From contig CAXXPD010000003.1 of the NCBI GenBank assembly GCA_963666415.2, positions 3,224,001 to 3,288,000 of the forward strand: DNA of 64,000 bases, read 5' to 3'. The translations under genes and the position numbers were made by a program. The stretch's first letter is position 1. Each line of letters starts with the position of its first letter. Of this stretch, positions 33,896 to 44,589 are shown in pieces. The notes beneath the pieces are model-generated. The model was not told the DNA's origin. It saw only the letters and a program-made list of their open reading frames with translations, and did no database searches. The DNA comes from Bin87 sp963666415. Its GTDB lineage: Bacteria; Chloroflexota; Dehalococcoidia; Lucifugimonadales; UBA3495.

Positions 33896-35410
33896 ATGGG
33901 TGTCGCGTCGGTGGAAGACCGAGAAAATTCGGGACGGATTGACGCGGCCGGCCTGCTGACCCGGTTGGCCGGGTTGTTTGCCGCTGCTCCGGTTGGTGAT
34001 GTCTGGATAGTTGGCGGCGCGGTGCGTGATGCCTTCCTGGACCGTGAGATTCACGATATTGACCTGGCGGTGCCCGGAGACCCAACCGGCGCTGGCCGAG
34101 CGGTGGCCGATCTGTTGGGCGGTACGCTGGTGCCCCTGCCGCTGTGGAATATTGTGCGCGTTGCCTTGCCGGCTGTAGAGCCCGGCGGGCCGCCCTTTCT
34201 CATTGATATTGCTGGCTACGACGGTCCGTTCGAGGAAAACCTGCGGGCGCGGGATTTCACCGTGGACGCATTGGGGTTGCCCCTGGCCAGCTGGGATACT
34301 GACGACCGCATCGCGGCTGTGGTAGATCCACTGAATGGCCGTGCTGACTTGGCGCGCGGCGTCCTGCGCGCCGGGGGTGATGGCGTTTTCCAGGCCGACC
34401 CGGGGCGGATGCTGCGCGGTGTGCGTCTTGCCAACCAACTCGGGTTTCGGATGGAACCGGACACCGTGAGGCTCATCCGCCGCGACGCGCCCCTGCTGCA
34501 CCGCGTGTCTGGAGAACGTATTCGCGATGAGTTCATGGCGATACTGGCCGCTGACGGCGCGCGCACCCGGCTGGAGATTCTGGACCGGCTCGACCTGCTT
34601 TGCCGCGTCATTCCGGAGCTGGAAGCGACGCGCAACTGCGAGCAGCCGCGCTCTCACCACTACTGGGACGTGTGGGGCCATTCGCTCCACTGCGTCGAGT
34701 ACGCCGAAGCGATTACGGCCGGCCACCGCAACAACGCGATCTACACCATGGCGCCCTGGACGGCGTTGGGAGATGCCTGGTTCAGCGAGCCGGTGGGCGA
34801 CGGCCACAACCGTCGCACGGTGCTCAAGCTGGCGGCGTTGCTCCATGATATCGCCAAGCCGCAGACCCGTGGCCCCGATGCCAGGGGTCGCATCCGTTTC
34901 CTGGGTCATAGCGAGCAGGGGGCGGAAGTCGCCGAGGCCCGGCTGTCGGCGCTGCGAATGTCGCGGCAGGTGCGGTCGTTGGTGTCGACGATGGTGCTGC
35001 ATCACCTGCGTCCCAGCCAACTGCGCCACGGCGACGAGATGCCATCAGCGCGCGCCATCTACCGCTACTATCGGGATTTGGGGTCTGCGGCGATCGATAC
35101 GCTGTATCTGGCGATGGCCGATTTCCTGGCCGCGCGGGGCCCGGATCTGTCGGGGGAGCGTTGGGCCAACTATGCTAGAATGGTTGCTATCGTGCTCGAA
35201 GCGGGGGCTGAACCACCTCAAGGTGAGGGCAGCGTCCGTGGCTTGGTTAACGGCAACGAACTGATGGACGCCCTGAAAATACCGCCCGGCCCGCAAGTTG
35301 GCGTCCTCCTGGAAAGCCTGCGCGAAGCCGAAGCCACCGGCGAGATTGCCAGCCGCGAGGAAGCCCTGGCACTGGCCGCCCGGCTGTTGGACGGCGAGAA
35401 AACCCTATGA
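33896..35410 (+). CDS. CCA tRNA nucleotidyltransferase / poly(A) polymerase family with HD domain
   Basis: 504 aa. The nucleotidyltransferase head has DVWIVGGAVRDAFLDREIHDIDLAVPGD at residues 35-62, with the catalytic D-x-D in DIDL, then the RRD-type motif RARDFTVDAL and RMLRGVRLANQLGF. It adds or repairs the tRNA 3' CCA end, or adds poly(A) tails; sequence alone does not separate these. An HD phosphohydrolase domain follows (LKLAALLHDIAKPQTRG, about residue 316, then GHSEQGAEVAE). A region of about 45 residues containing AEAITAGHRNNAIYTMAPW lies between. The start overlaps nothing; its stop overlaps the next ATG by 4 bp. Confidence 0.88.
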   Translation: MGVASVEDRENSGRIDAAGLLTRLAGLFAAAPVGDVWIVGGAVRDAFLDREIHDIDLAVPGDPTGAGRAVADLLGGTLVPLPLWNIVRVALPAVEPGGPPFLIDIAGYDGPFEENLRARDFTVDALGLPLASWDTDDRIAAVVDPLNGRADLARGVLRAGGDGVFQADPGRMLRGVRLANQLGFRMEPDTVRLIRRDAPLLHRVSGERIRDEFMAILAADGARTRLEILDRLDLLCRVIPELEATRNCEQPRSHHYWDVWGHSLHCVEYAEAITAGHRNNAIYTMAPWTALGDAWFSEPVGDGHNRRTVLKLAALLHDIAKPQTRGPDARGRIRFLGHSEQGAEVAEARLSALRMSRQVRSLVSTMVLHHLRPSQLRHGDEMPSARAIYRYYRDLGSAAIDTLYLAMADFLAARGPDLSGERWANYARMVAIVLEAGAEPPQGEGSVRGLVNGNELMDALKIPPGPQVGVLLESLREAEATGEIASREEALALAARLLDGEKTL

Positions 35411-35799
35411 CCACCCGAGAGATGATGGCTGCCGATGACGCCCGCACCGCCCGCCAGTTTCTGGAAGCGTCGGATCGGGAATTTGCCGACGGCGACCACC
35501 TGCAGGCTGCTGAAAAGCTGTACGGGGCCGCCAATCACGCGGTTACGGCGGTGGCGCAACAACGCGGGTGGCAATACGAAAGCCACCGCAGCATGAAAAA
35601 CGCAATCTACGAGTTGGAGCGGGAGCACGGCGATCCGTTCATAACTGCCGGGTTTGCCACGGCTGAAAAGTTCCACAAGCACTTTTTTCACGACAACATG
35701 GAACCCTACGAAATTGAAGGGGAACGCCCCGTCGTGCATGAGTTTGTCGCCCGGATGCTGGCGATGCTGGATCCGCAACCTGACCGCGCCGAGGTGTGA
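35407..35799 (+). CDS. HEPN/PaREP1-like helical protein
   Basis: 130 aa, start coupled to the CCA enzyme by ATGA overlap. Helix-rich: ARQFLEASDREFADGDHLQAAEKLYGAANHAVTAVAQQRGW, then HRSMKNAIYELERE...AEKFHKHFFHDNMEP. This TPR-like pattern resembles PaREP1 and HEPN proteins, which often pair with nucleotidyltransferases. The canonical RxxxxH of HEPN RNases is not clear here, so nuclease activity is uncertain. secD follows 11 bp later; the family call is tentative. Confidence 0.6.
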   Translation: MTTREMMAADDARTARQFLEASDREFADGDHLQAAEKLYGAANHAVTAVAQQRGWQYESHRSMKNAIYELEREHGDPFITAGFATAEKFHKHFFHDNMEPYEIEGERPVVHEFVARMLAMLDPQPDRAEV

Positions 35800-35809
35800 T
35801 TAGAACCTT

Positions 35810-37648
<1,839 letters not shown>

Positions 37649-37725
37649 AGACTGCCGCCACCATCACGGGTATCCGGTTCGTTCTATCGTTGCGAGCTCC
37701 CGCCGACGGGATCAGGACGCTCACG

Positions 37726-37890
37726 CGTACCCGCTTTAATCTGCCATTGCGAGGAGCGCCCGCGCATCCCGAGCTCGTCGAGGGACGTGGCAATCTCGAT
37801 GAGGCTGAACACACGTCGGCGCACCGCCGTTGCTACGGCGACGGGATTGCCACGCTACGCTCGCAATGACAATGTGGGTACGCATGAGGA
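37726..37890. repeat. Long dispersed element (complete)
   Basis: GCGTACCCGCTTTAATCTGC then CATTGCGAGGAGCGCCCGCG at the left; CCGCCGTTGCTACGGCGACG, GATTGCCACGCTACGCTCGC and AATGACAATGTGGGTACGCA at the right. Inner and outer arms pair as inverted repeats. Confidence 0.72.
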
Positions 37891-37942
37891 TCAGACAAGC
37901 GTGCGGCGGCGGAGGCCACTTCGTAAACCCGAGAATCCGCCT

Positions 37943-38011
37943 CTTACATGGATGGACAGGATAAACAGGATGTGGTTTGTCTATTCGGCAAATCCTGTCC
38001 ATCCATGTAAG
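37943..38011. repeat. 20-bp perfect inverted repeat with 29-bp loop
   Basis: CTTACATGGATGGACAGGAT (37943-37962) pairs perfectly with its reverse complement at 37992-38011. The structure, with AACAGGATG after the left arm, could be a small mobile repeat or a strong RNA hairpin between secD and the epoxide hydrolase. A short frame with MYNVVSRPSQRQTLLGELPRG (about 38106-38200) downstream may be a gene remnant; I do not recognise it. Confidence 0.75.
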
Positions 38012-38229
38012 TAATTGTCCTGGGTTCCGGTTGGGGCCAGAATGATGGGGGGCCAACCGAAAGGCCCTGACCTGCTACGGCCCACCGTTCTCCGGCATCG
38101 GGATGTACAATGTCGTCAGCCGGCCTTCCCAGCGGCAAACGCTGCTGGGCGAGTTGCCGCGTGGTGCGCGCTACCGAGCGCTGAACCTGATGGAATGAAG
38201 CCGAAACGGCAGAGCAGAGGAGTTACGTC

Positions 38230-39384
38230 ATGGAAGTTAATCCCTTCGAGATTGCCATTGACCAGTCGGTGCTGGACGATTTACGGGCGCGTCTGATTCA
38301 AACCAGGTGGCCCGACGAAGTTACCGACTCAGGCTGGAACTACGGCAGCAACCTGGACTATATGAAGGAGCTGGTGGAATACTGGCGGAGCGACTTCGAC
38401 TGGCGGGCACAAGAGCGGAAACTCAATGCGTTTCACCACTTCAAGAGCGCCGTTGACGGGCTGGACGTCCATTTCATCCACGAGCGCGGCGTGGGGCCGA
38501 ATCCCATGCCGCTGGTCATTACCCACGGCTGGCCCAGCTGTTTCTTCGAGATGACCAAGATAATCCCGCTGTTGGCTGATCCGGCCAGCCACGGGGGCGA
38601 CGCGGCCGACGCCTTCGATGTTGTGGCGCCTTCCCTGCCGGGCTTTGGGTTCTCCCAGGCGTCGAACAGCCCTGGTATGCAGGTTCAGAAGGTGGCCGAC
38701 ATGTGGGCCAAACTGATGACCGAGAACCTGGGCTACCCGAGATTCGCGGCGCAGGGTGGAGACATTGGGGCTGGCGTAACCTCTCGCCTGGGCTATGCCC
38801 ACCACGATAAGATGTATGGAATCCACCTCACTTCCGTTACCCGTCCCACGCCATATCTGGGCGCTGGTTCGCGTCCGCTGACCGAGGCCGAGGCGGCGCA
38901 CTCGGCGCAGCGAGAGCGCTGGTTTGCCGACGAGGGCGGCTACAATCACATTCAGGGCACCAAGCCCCAGACGCTGTCCTACGGGCTGAACGATTCGCCG
39001 GTTGGCCTGGCAGCCTGGATCATCGAGAAATACCGTACCTGGAGCGATTGCCACGGCGACGTGGAATCCCGGTACACCAAAGATGAACTGCTAACCATCG
39101 TTACCATCTACTGGGTCTCCAACACCATCGGGCCGTCGGTGCGGATGTACAAGGAAAACCAGAGCATCGTTTGGGAGATGGCGGAAAACGAACGAATCCA
39201 GGCTCCGGCGGGCATCGCATCGTTCCCCCAGGAAATCGCCCGACCGCCGCGGGAATGGGCCGAGCGGTCCTACGACGTTCGCCAATGGCGGGAGATGCCC
39301 CAGGGCGGGCACTTTGCCGCGCTGGAAGAGCCCGAACTGCTGGCCAACGAAGTCAGGGAGTTTTTCCGACCGCTGCGCGGCTGA
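38230..39384 (+). CDS. Epoxide hydrolase, EHN-domain family (second paralogue)
   Basis: 384 aa with AGGAG 7 bp before the ATG. The same domain order as the protein at 1772: EHN domain (RWPDEVTDSGWNYGSNLDYM...FDWRAQERKLNAF), HGWPS where the paralogue has HGWPG, nucleophile aspartate in QGGDIGAG, and histidine in GGHFAALEEPELLA. The two proteins are clearly related along their length, but this one lacks a block of about 25 residues in the cap region. No partner gene is adjacent. Confidence 0.88.
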   Translation: MEVNPFEIAIDQSVLDDLRARLIQTRWPDEVTDSGWNYGSNLDYMKELVEYWRSDFDWRAQERKLNAFHHFKSAVDGLDVHFIHERGVGPNPMPLVITHGWPSCFFEMTKIIPLLADPASHGGDAADAFDVVAPSLPGFGFSQASNSPGMQVQKVADMWAKLMTENLGYPRFAAQGGDIGAGVTSRLGYAHHDKMYGIHLTSVTRPTPYLGAGSRPLTEAEAAHSAQRERWFADEGGYNHIQGTKPQTLSYGLNDSPVGLAAWIIEKYRTWSDCHGDVESRYTKDELLTIVTIYWVSNTIGPSVRMYKENQSIVWEMAENERIQAPAGIASFPQEIARPPREWAERSYDVRQWREMPQGGHFAALEEPELLANEVREFFRPLRG

Positions 39385-39579
39385 CCTCGCCGCGCCAGGC
39401 ATTTGCACGCGCCAGGCGTTTGCACGCGCGAGGTATTTTCAGAGGAATAGCGCAGCCTCCACCAACGCACGGACACCGCACCGGAGCCGTCAGCCCATCG
39501 TAACCCGCTGCAGGTTGCGGCGGCTGCGTTATGAGTGTGACCGACGCCGGCATTGGTGTCGTCAACGGCAGCACGGGAG

Positions 39580-39905
39580 TCACGCGTACCCACTTTAATC
39601 CTGTCATTGCGAGTAGTGCCCGCTCATCCCGAGCTCATCGAGGGACGTGGCAATCTCGGTGAGGTTGAACACACTTCACAGCATTAATCTGTCATTGCGA
39701 GGAGCATAGCGACGTGGCAATCTCGATGGCGTTGAACAGGCGCCGCCGAACCGCCGTTGCTACAGCGACGGGATTGCCACGCTACGCTCGCAATGACAAA
39801 GTGGGAACGCTCGCAACGACACAGTGGGTAGTCTAACAACGACAAAGTGGTTACGCTCGCAATGACATAGTGGGTACGCTCGTAATGACAAAGTGCGAAC
39901 GCATG
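39580..39905. repeat. Compound array of long-element fragments
   Basis: At least two left arms (39582 GCGTACCCACTTTAATCCTG; 39688 TCTGTCATTGCGAGGAGCAT) and then several right-end fragments in series (39783 CGCTCGCAATGACAAAGTGG; 39810 CTCGCAACGACACAGTGGGT; 39850 TTACGCTCGCAATGACATAG; 39875 ACGCTCGTAATGACAAAGTG). The tail is a short tandem array of about 25-30 bp units. Confidence 0.7.
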
Positions 39906-40005
39906 AGCGGCACGGGATCGGGGGATGGTGGGGGGACGTGGGCGTCGTTCTGCTCAAATACGGCGCAACCGGTTCCGGATGTGCGCACCGCAAAAATCCG
40001 TCGTT

Positions 40006-40014
40006 TGCTAGGAT
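40006..40014 (+). promoter_or_regulatory. Extended -10 promoter of the DUF2339 gene (TGCTAGGAT)
   Basis: TGCTAGGAT lies 68 bp before the GTG start at 40082, matching the recurring promoter motif and spacing. Confidence 0.45.
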
Positions 40015-40081
40015 TGGACATAGACCGTTACGTTCAGTCGCCAATTACTGGTGGCCGCAAAGTCGTCCGGGGAATACACAC

Positions 40082-40895
40082 GTGAATTGCACCGAGTGCG
40101 GTGGAGAGGTCGGCGCCAACGACAACTATTGCCCTCATTGCGGTGTGGTAGGGCCCGGACTGCCGGCCGATGCGCCGACCGAAGACCCAACCGAAGACCT
40201 GGCAGCCTCCGACGCGCCGCGGTCGGGCAGCGTGAGTCTGGAGGATCAGATCGCCGCGTTGCGGTCAACGATTGAGGACTTGCAGGTCGAGCTTGGCCAA
40301 AATTCGGGCCGGCTGCTGGCCCTGGAGCACATGTTCAATGTCCCCGGTGTTCGGCCAGCCGGGCAGCAACCGCACGATCCCCAGCCGGCGCCGGCGTCCG
40401 CAGCAGCGGAGAACCAACCCACCGCGATGGCCGGGGGCGACTCGGTTGCGCCTCAGACGGCAACAACCTCCCAGTCGCGGCCGGCTGCTGAAAGCTCTGG
40501 GGTCGGTTGGTTTGATATTGATCCCGACACCGGCATCGGCTGGCTCGATTCGGGATTGCGGAAAGTCCCCACGCTGGATTGGGAGTGGCTGTTTGGCGGG
40601 AACTGGTTGGCAAGAATCGGAATCGTGGCGCTGGTGGTGGGCGTTGGGTTCTTCCTCAAGCTGGCCTTCGACAACCAGTGGATTGGTGAAATCGGACGGG
40701 TGTCGCTGGGCATCGCCGGCGGCCTGGCCCTGCTGGGGTTTGGAGAATTCTGGCGGGGGCGGTATCCCATCTGGGCGCAACCCGTTACCGCCGGCGGTTT
40801 GGCAATCCTGTATCTCGCGGTGTACGCGGCCTCCGCCCTCTATGGTTTGATTCCGCCCCTGCCGGCGTTGGGGTTCTTCTTCCTGGTTACCTTAA
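40082..40895 (+). pseudogene. DUF2339 membrane protein pseudogene, N-terminal fragment
   Basis: From the GTG at 40082 it reads NCTECGGEVGANDNYCPHCG, a zinc ribbon, then a coiled coil (VSLEDQIAALRSTIEDLQVELGQ), a proline/alanine-rich linker, and the start of the multi-helix DUF2339 domain (GGNWLARIGIVALVVGVGFFLKLAF...GEIGRVSLGIAGG). IS1380 copy 2 interrupts it after FFFLVTL; the 5-bp duplication CTTAA is at 40891-40895 and 44069-44073. DUF2339 proteins are large polytopic membrane proteins of unknown function. Confidence 0.85.
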
Positions 40896-41035
40896 CCCGA
40901 ATCCACCGAAAAGATAAATGTCGCGGCGTGCTGAGGGGGTAAGAAAGTGCCCTTGTGCATCTGGGACAATGGTTTTCGAGACAGAGAACCAACCCGAAAC
41001 AAGGAGCACCGAATAGATGCTACCACTTGACCATC

Positions 41036-42489
41036 CTCGATTTTGTACAAAAGCTAGATGAATTATAAGAACAGGGTAAGCTCGACCAAATCATCAAAAG
41101 AGGTCGAGTATGCCTACCCTGCCCGCAGTCATAGTAACCCTGCTGCTGCCCTTTGAGCACCTGTTTGACCCCAGGACCTGGCGCAAAGCCCAACTCCTGG
41201 CCATGGGAGCGATCCTGTCTCCCGGCAAACGCACCGTGTCCTCCGCCCTCAACATCCTGGGGATTGGGCAGCACGGCGACTTCGCCATCTATCACCACGT
41301 GCTCAACCGTGCCCGATGGTCGCCGCTGCAACTGAGCCGGGTGCTGTTGCTGCTGGTGGCCGGGCGCCTTGGTTCATCCACCGAGCCGTTGGTGTTCGGC
41401 ATTGACGAGACGGTGGAACGACGCTGGGGCCGGAAGATTGCGGCCAAGGGGCGGTATCGGGATCCGGTGCGGTCCAAGGACGACCAGGTGGTGATGACCC
41501 CCGGATTGCAATGGGTGAGCCTGATGTTGCTGACGCGTATCGGATGGGCGGGTCGACACTGGGCGCTACCGTTTTTGACCGCGCTGGTGGTGTCGGCCCG
41601 CTACGACCGGCGCAAAGGCCGCCGGCACCAGACGTTCACCGACTACGCCCAGCAGATGCTGGTCTGCCGGCGCCGGTGGCTGCCGGACCGGGACCTGGTG
41701 GTGGTGGCCGATGGCGGCTACGCCAAGCGCGAGTTCCTGCGGCATTGCCAGAACATGTCAAAGCCGATTGTCGTCGTCACCAAACTGCGCAAGGACGCGT
41801 CCCGGTACCAGCCCGCGCCACCGCGGCGGCCCGGCCAGATCGGGCGGCCCCGGGTGGTCGGCGCGCGATTGCCCAGTCCCACGGCGGTGCTGGACGATCC
41901 CGCTACACAATGGATTCCCTACCGCGCCACCGGTTCCGACGGCAGTACCGCCATGGTCGAGCTCGCTTCGGGCGTGGCGCTGTGGTACCACGGCGGGCCG
42001 CCGCGCCTTCCCATACGTTGGGTCGTCATCAGATACCTGGAGGAGCGCCGCGGGCCCTATGCTTTGCTATGCACCGACACCGAGGCGGAACCCCTGCGGA
42101 TACTGCAGTGGTATCTGCTGCGCTGGCAGGTCGAGGTGACCTTTGAGGAGCTGCGGGCTCACCTGGGCGTGGAAACCCAGCGCCAGTGGTCGGAACGAGC
42201 CATCGCCCGAACCACCCCCGCGCTCTTTGGCCTGTTCAGCGTGGTGACGCTGGCAGCGGATATCCTGATCGAACAGCGTGGCGGCATGGCGCCGCGCACC
42301 GCGGCGTGGTATGACAAAACCAGCCCTTCCTTCGCCGACGCCATCGCCCTGGTCAGACGACACCTCTGGGTGCAGCAGGGAACTTTTATGCCGTCCGAGC
42401 GCGAGCACGAATCGATAAAAGTCCCGCGCCTCTTGTACCACAGGATGCTCGACACGCTAGCCTATGCCGCTTGATTGTACAAAGCCGAG
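41036..42489 (+). mobile_element. IS4/IS701-like insertion sequence nested in IS1380 (1454 bp)
   Basis: Ends CTCGATTTTGTACAA and TTGTACAAAGCCGAG are inverted repeats with two mismatches, flanked by GACCATC at 41029-41035 and 42490-42496. Removing the element and one GACCATC restores the IS1380 sequence ATGCTACCACTTGACCATCC. The element carries a single transposase gene. Confidence 0.88.
41110..42474 (+). CDS. DDE transposase, IS4/IS701-like (DDE_5 type)
   Basis: 454 aa, intact. A basic N-terminal region (FDPRTWRKAQLLAMGAIL, TVSSALNILG) is followed by the catalytic residues in LVFGIDETVERRWG (D), LVVVADGGYAKREF (D) and RWQVEVTFEELRAHLGVETQRQW (E). The last motif, a W...VE.TFEE.R.HLG pattern, is typical of IS701 and related IS4-superfamily transposases. 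The precise family would need a database search. Confidence 0.85.
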   Translation: MPTLPAVIVTLLLPFEHLFDPRTWRKAQLLAMGAILSPGKRTVSSALNILGIGQHGDFAIYHHVLNRARWSPLQLSRVLLLLVAGRLGSSTEPLVFGIDETVERRWGRKIAAKGRYRDPVRSKDDQVVMTPGLQWVSLMLLTRIGWAGRHWALPFLTALVVSARYDRRKGRRHQTFTDYAQQMLVCRRRWLPDRDLVVVADGGYAKREFLRHCQNMSKPIVVVTKLRKDASRYQPAPPRRPGQIGRPRVVGARLPSPTAVLDDPATQWIPYRATGSDGSTAMVELASGVALWYHGGPPRLPIRWVVIRYLEERRGPYALLCTDTEAEPLRILQWYLLRWQVEVTFEELRAHLGVETQRQWSERAIARTTPALFGLFSVVTLAADILIEQRGGMAPRTAAWYDKTSPSFADAIALVRRHLWVQQGTFMPSEREHESIKVPRLLYHRMLDTLAYAA

Positions 42490-43803
42490 GACCATCCCGA
42501 CCGCATTCAAATCGCCTTCGACGACCACCGCCTGGTGGCCAATGCCGGGCTGCTCCTCCCGGTCACCCTCGCCCAGCACCTGGGTCTGCGTGAACTCGTC
42601 GACAACCACGTTGACCTCGCAGATGCGCCGGGGCGGGCGAATGCGGGAGACAAGATGCTGACCCTGGTGGCATCCGCGCTGGCTGGTGGCGACTGCATTG
42701 ACGACGCCGACGTGCTGCGCACCGGCGGGACGGCTAGCGCCATCGGCTGCGTAGTCAAGGCGCCATCCACCCTGGGGACCTTCCTGCGCAGTTTCCGGTG
42801 GGGCCACGTCCGCCAACTGGATCGGGTCAGCCGGGAGCTGCTGGCCCGGGCCTGGGCGGCTGGGGCCGGACCCGGCGACGGGCCGTTGACCATCGACCTG
42901 GACTCCACCATCTGCGAGACATACGGTCTGGCCAAGGAGGGGGCGCGCGACCACGGCTACACCGGCCAGCGAGGCTATCACCCGCTGCTGGCCATTGCCG
43001 CCGGCACCGGCGACGTGCTGATGGCTCGGCTGCGCAAGGGCCGCGCCAACACCGTTCGGGGCGCCGCCCACTTTCTACGCGAGACGGTGGGGCGAGTACG
43101 CTACGCTGGCGCCAGAGGACAACTCACGGTGCGGGCTGACAGCGGCTTCTACACCCACGCCATCGTCGCCGTCTGCCGCAAGATGGATGTGCGCTACTCC
43201 ATCACCGTCCGCCAGCAAGCCCGCCTGCGGAATATCATCGAGGCCATACCCGAGACTGACTGGACGCCGATTCCCTACTGGATGGACGGCGCCGCCGACG
43301 TGGCGGAGACCACCTACGTCCCCTTCCAGGATGAGCCCGACGCCGCACCGGTGCGGCTCATCGTCCGGCGGGTGAAGCCCACGCCCGGCTCCCAGCTGGC
43401 CCTCTTCGCCAGCTACCGCTATCACGGCTTCATCACCGACCGAGACGGGGACACCCTGGAACTGGAGGCCGACCATCGGCGCCACGCCGAGATCGAGAAC
43501 GCCATCCGAGACCTCAAGTACGGCGTCGGGCTCAACCATCTCCCCTCAGGCCGCTTCGCCGCCAACGGCGCCTGGCTGGCGGTGCAGGTGATGGCGCATA
43601 ACCTGGCTCGCTGGACGGCGCGCATCGGTCTGGGTGAGCAACTGGTAACCACCAAGACCCTCCGACGACGCTTCTTCTCCCTCGCCGGACGGCTCACCCG
43701 CTCGGCGCGCCGCCTCACTTTGCATCTGCCCCAGCGTTGGCCCTGGGAAACCCAGTTCAGTGACGCCCTGGCACGACTGCGCGCCATCCCACTCCCGGCC
43801 TGA
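42475..43803 (+). CDS. IS1380-family transposase with start codon supplied by the nested IS
   Basis: 442 aa. The normal ATG at 41017 is separated from the body by the nested IS. The frame is nevertheless open from a TTG at 42475 inside that IS's right end (TTG TAC AAA GCC GAG) into DHPDRIQIAFDDHRLV, so a near full-length protein could still be made. DDE residues match copy 1: LTIDLDSTICE, TVRADSGFYTHA, HAEIENAIRDLKYG. Residues 15-50 differ noticeably from copy 1 while the remainder is almost identical, a mosaic pattern suggesting recombination between copies. Confidence 0.78.
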   Translation: MYKAEDHPDRIQIAFDDHRLVANAGLLLPVTLAQHLGLRELVDNHVDLADAPGRANAGDKMLTLVASALAGGDCIDDADVLRTGGTASAIGCVVKAPSTLGTFLRSFRWGHVRQLDRVSRELLARAWAAGAGPGDGPLTIDLDSTICETYGLAKEGARDHGYTGQRGYHPLLAIAAGTGDVLMARLRKGRANTVRGAAHFLRETVGRVRYAGARGQLTVRADSGFYTHAIVAVCRKMDVRYSITVRQQARLRNIIEAIPETDWTPIPYWMDGAADVAETTYVPFQDEPDAAPVRLIVRRVKPTPGSQLALFASYRYHGFITDRDGDTLELEADHRRHAEIENAIRDLKYGVGLNHLPSGRFAANGAWLAVQVMAHNLARWTARIGLGEQLVTTKTLRRRFFSLAGRLTRSARRLTLHLPQRWPWETQFSDALARLRAIPLPA

Positions 43804-44073
43804 CGGCGCCGTCGTCGCCGGATCCACTCACCGGGCAACCCATCGTCCCCGCCAACTCGCACCAAGTCAGTCCGCGAGGGGCGCCTCTTGCCTGCCCCCT
43901 ACGAATTCCGCCCGCCATGGCCACCGCGGGCCGCCCTCATCGGGCCTTTGCGGCCACCTCACGCCGCCCTCATCCCCATCTATTGGAATCTGGCCTGGCC
44001 CGTTCGCCTTCCCTTACCCATCATCCCTGGTATCAACGACAGGGACGTCTCGCTTCGGTGGATTCGGGCTTAA

Positions 44074-44589
44074 CCGCCGCCGGGCTGGCCCTGCGCTACG
44101 AAGCCCTGACCATTGCCATCATCGGCATACTTTCCGGATTCGCCACCCCGCTGATTCTGGCCGACCTGCTGCCGGACCAGTTGGTGCTGCTGGCCTACGT
44201 TCTGGTGCTGGACGTGGGGGTGCTGGCGCTGGCCACCTTCCGCAACTGGCGGTGGTTTAGGCTGCTGGCGCTCGTCGGGTCGGTGGCGCTCTACATTTTC
44301 TGGCGAGACAGCTTCTCCCCGAGTATTCTGGGTGCGCAGTCGGGTCTCACGGCAATATTCCTGATTTTCGTAGGGGCGACGACCCTGTTCCATTTGCTGT
44401 GGCGGCGAATGCCCGGCCGGTTGGATCAGGCCCTGATAGTTCTCAACGGGATGGCCTATTTCGGATTGAGCTACTACCAGCTGGAGGCGGAGTACGGCGT
44501 TTGGATGGGTGCGTTCGCCGTGCTGCTGGCGCTGTTCTACGGACTGCTGGGCTATGGAATCCTGGCGCGGCACCGGGAGCAGGGTGCAA
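44074..44589 (+). pseudogene. DUF2339 membrane protein pseudogene, middle fragment
   Basis: It continues the N-terminal fragment in frame after IS1380 removal: FLVTL + TAAGLALRYEALTIAIIGILSGFATPLILADLLPDQLV, a well-conserved DUF2339 segment. Further helices (LVLDVGVLALATFRNWRWFRLLALVGSVALYI; AFAVLLALFYGLLGYGIL) follow. It ends at HREQGA, where IS256 copy 1 begins near 44590. Confidence 0.85.

Larger units (their letters stand above)
40896..44068 (+). mobile_element. IS1380-family insertion sequence, copy 2, containing another IS
   Basis: Ends CCCGAATCCACCGAA and TTCGGTGGATTCGGG are perfect 15-bp inverted repeats, with CTTAA duplicated. It is close to copy 1 but holds an IS4/IS701-like element at 41036-42489 inserted in the first codons of its transposase. 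Without that insert the element would be about 1.71 kb. It interrupts DUF2339. Confidence 0.93.
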
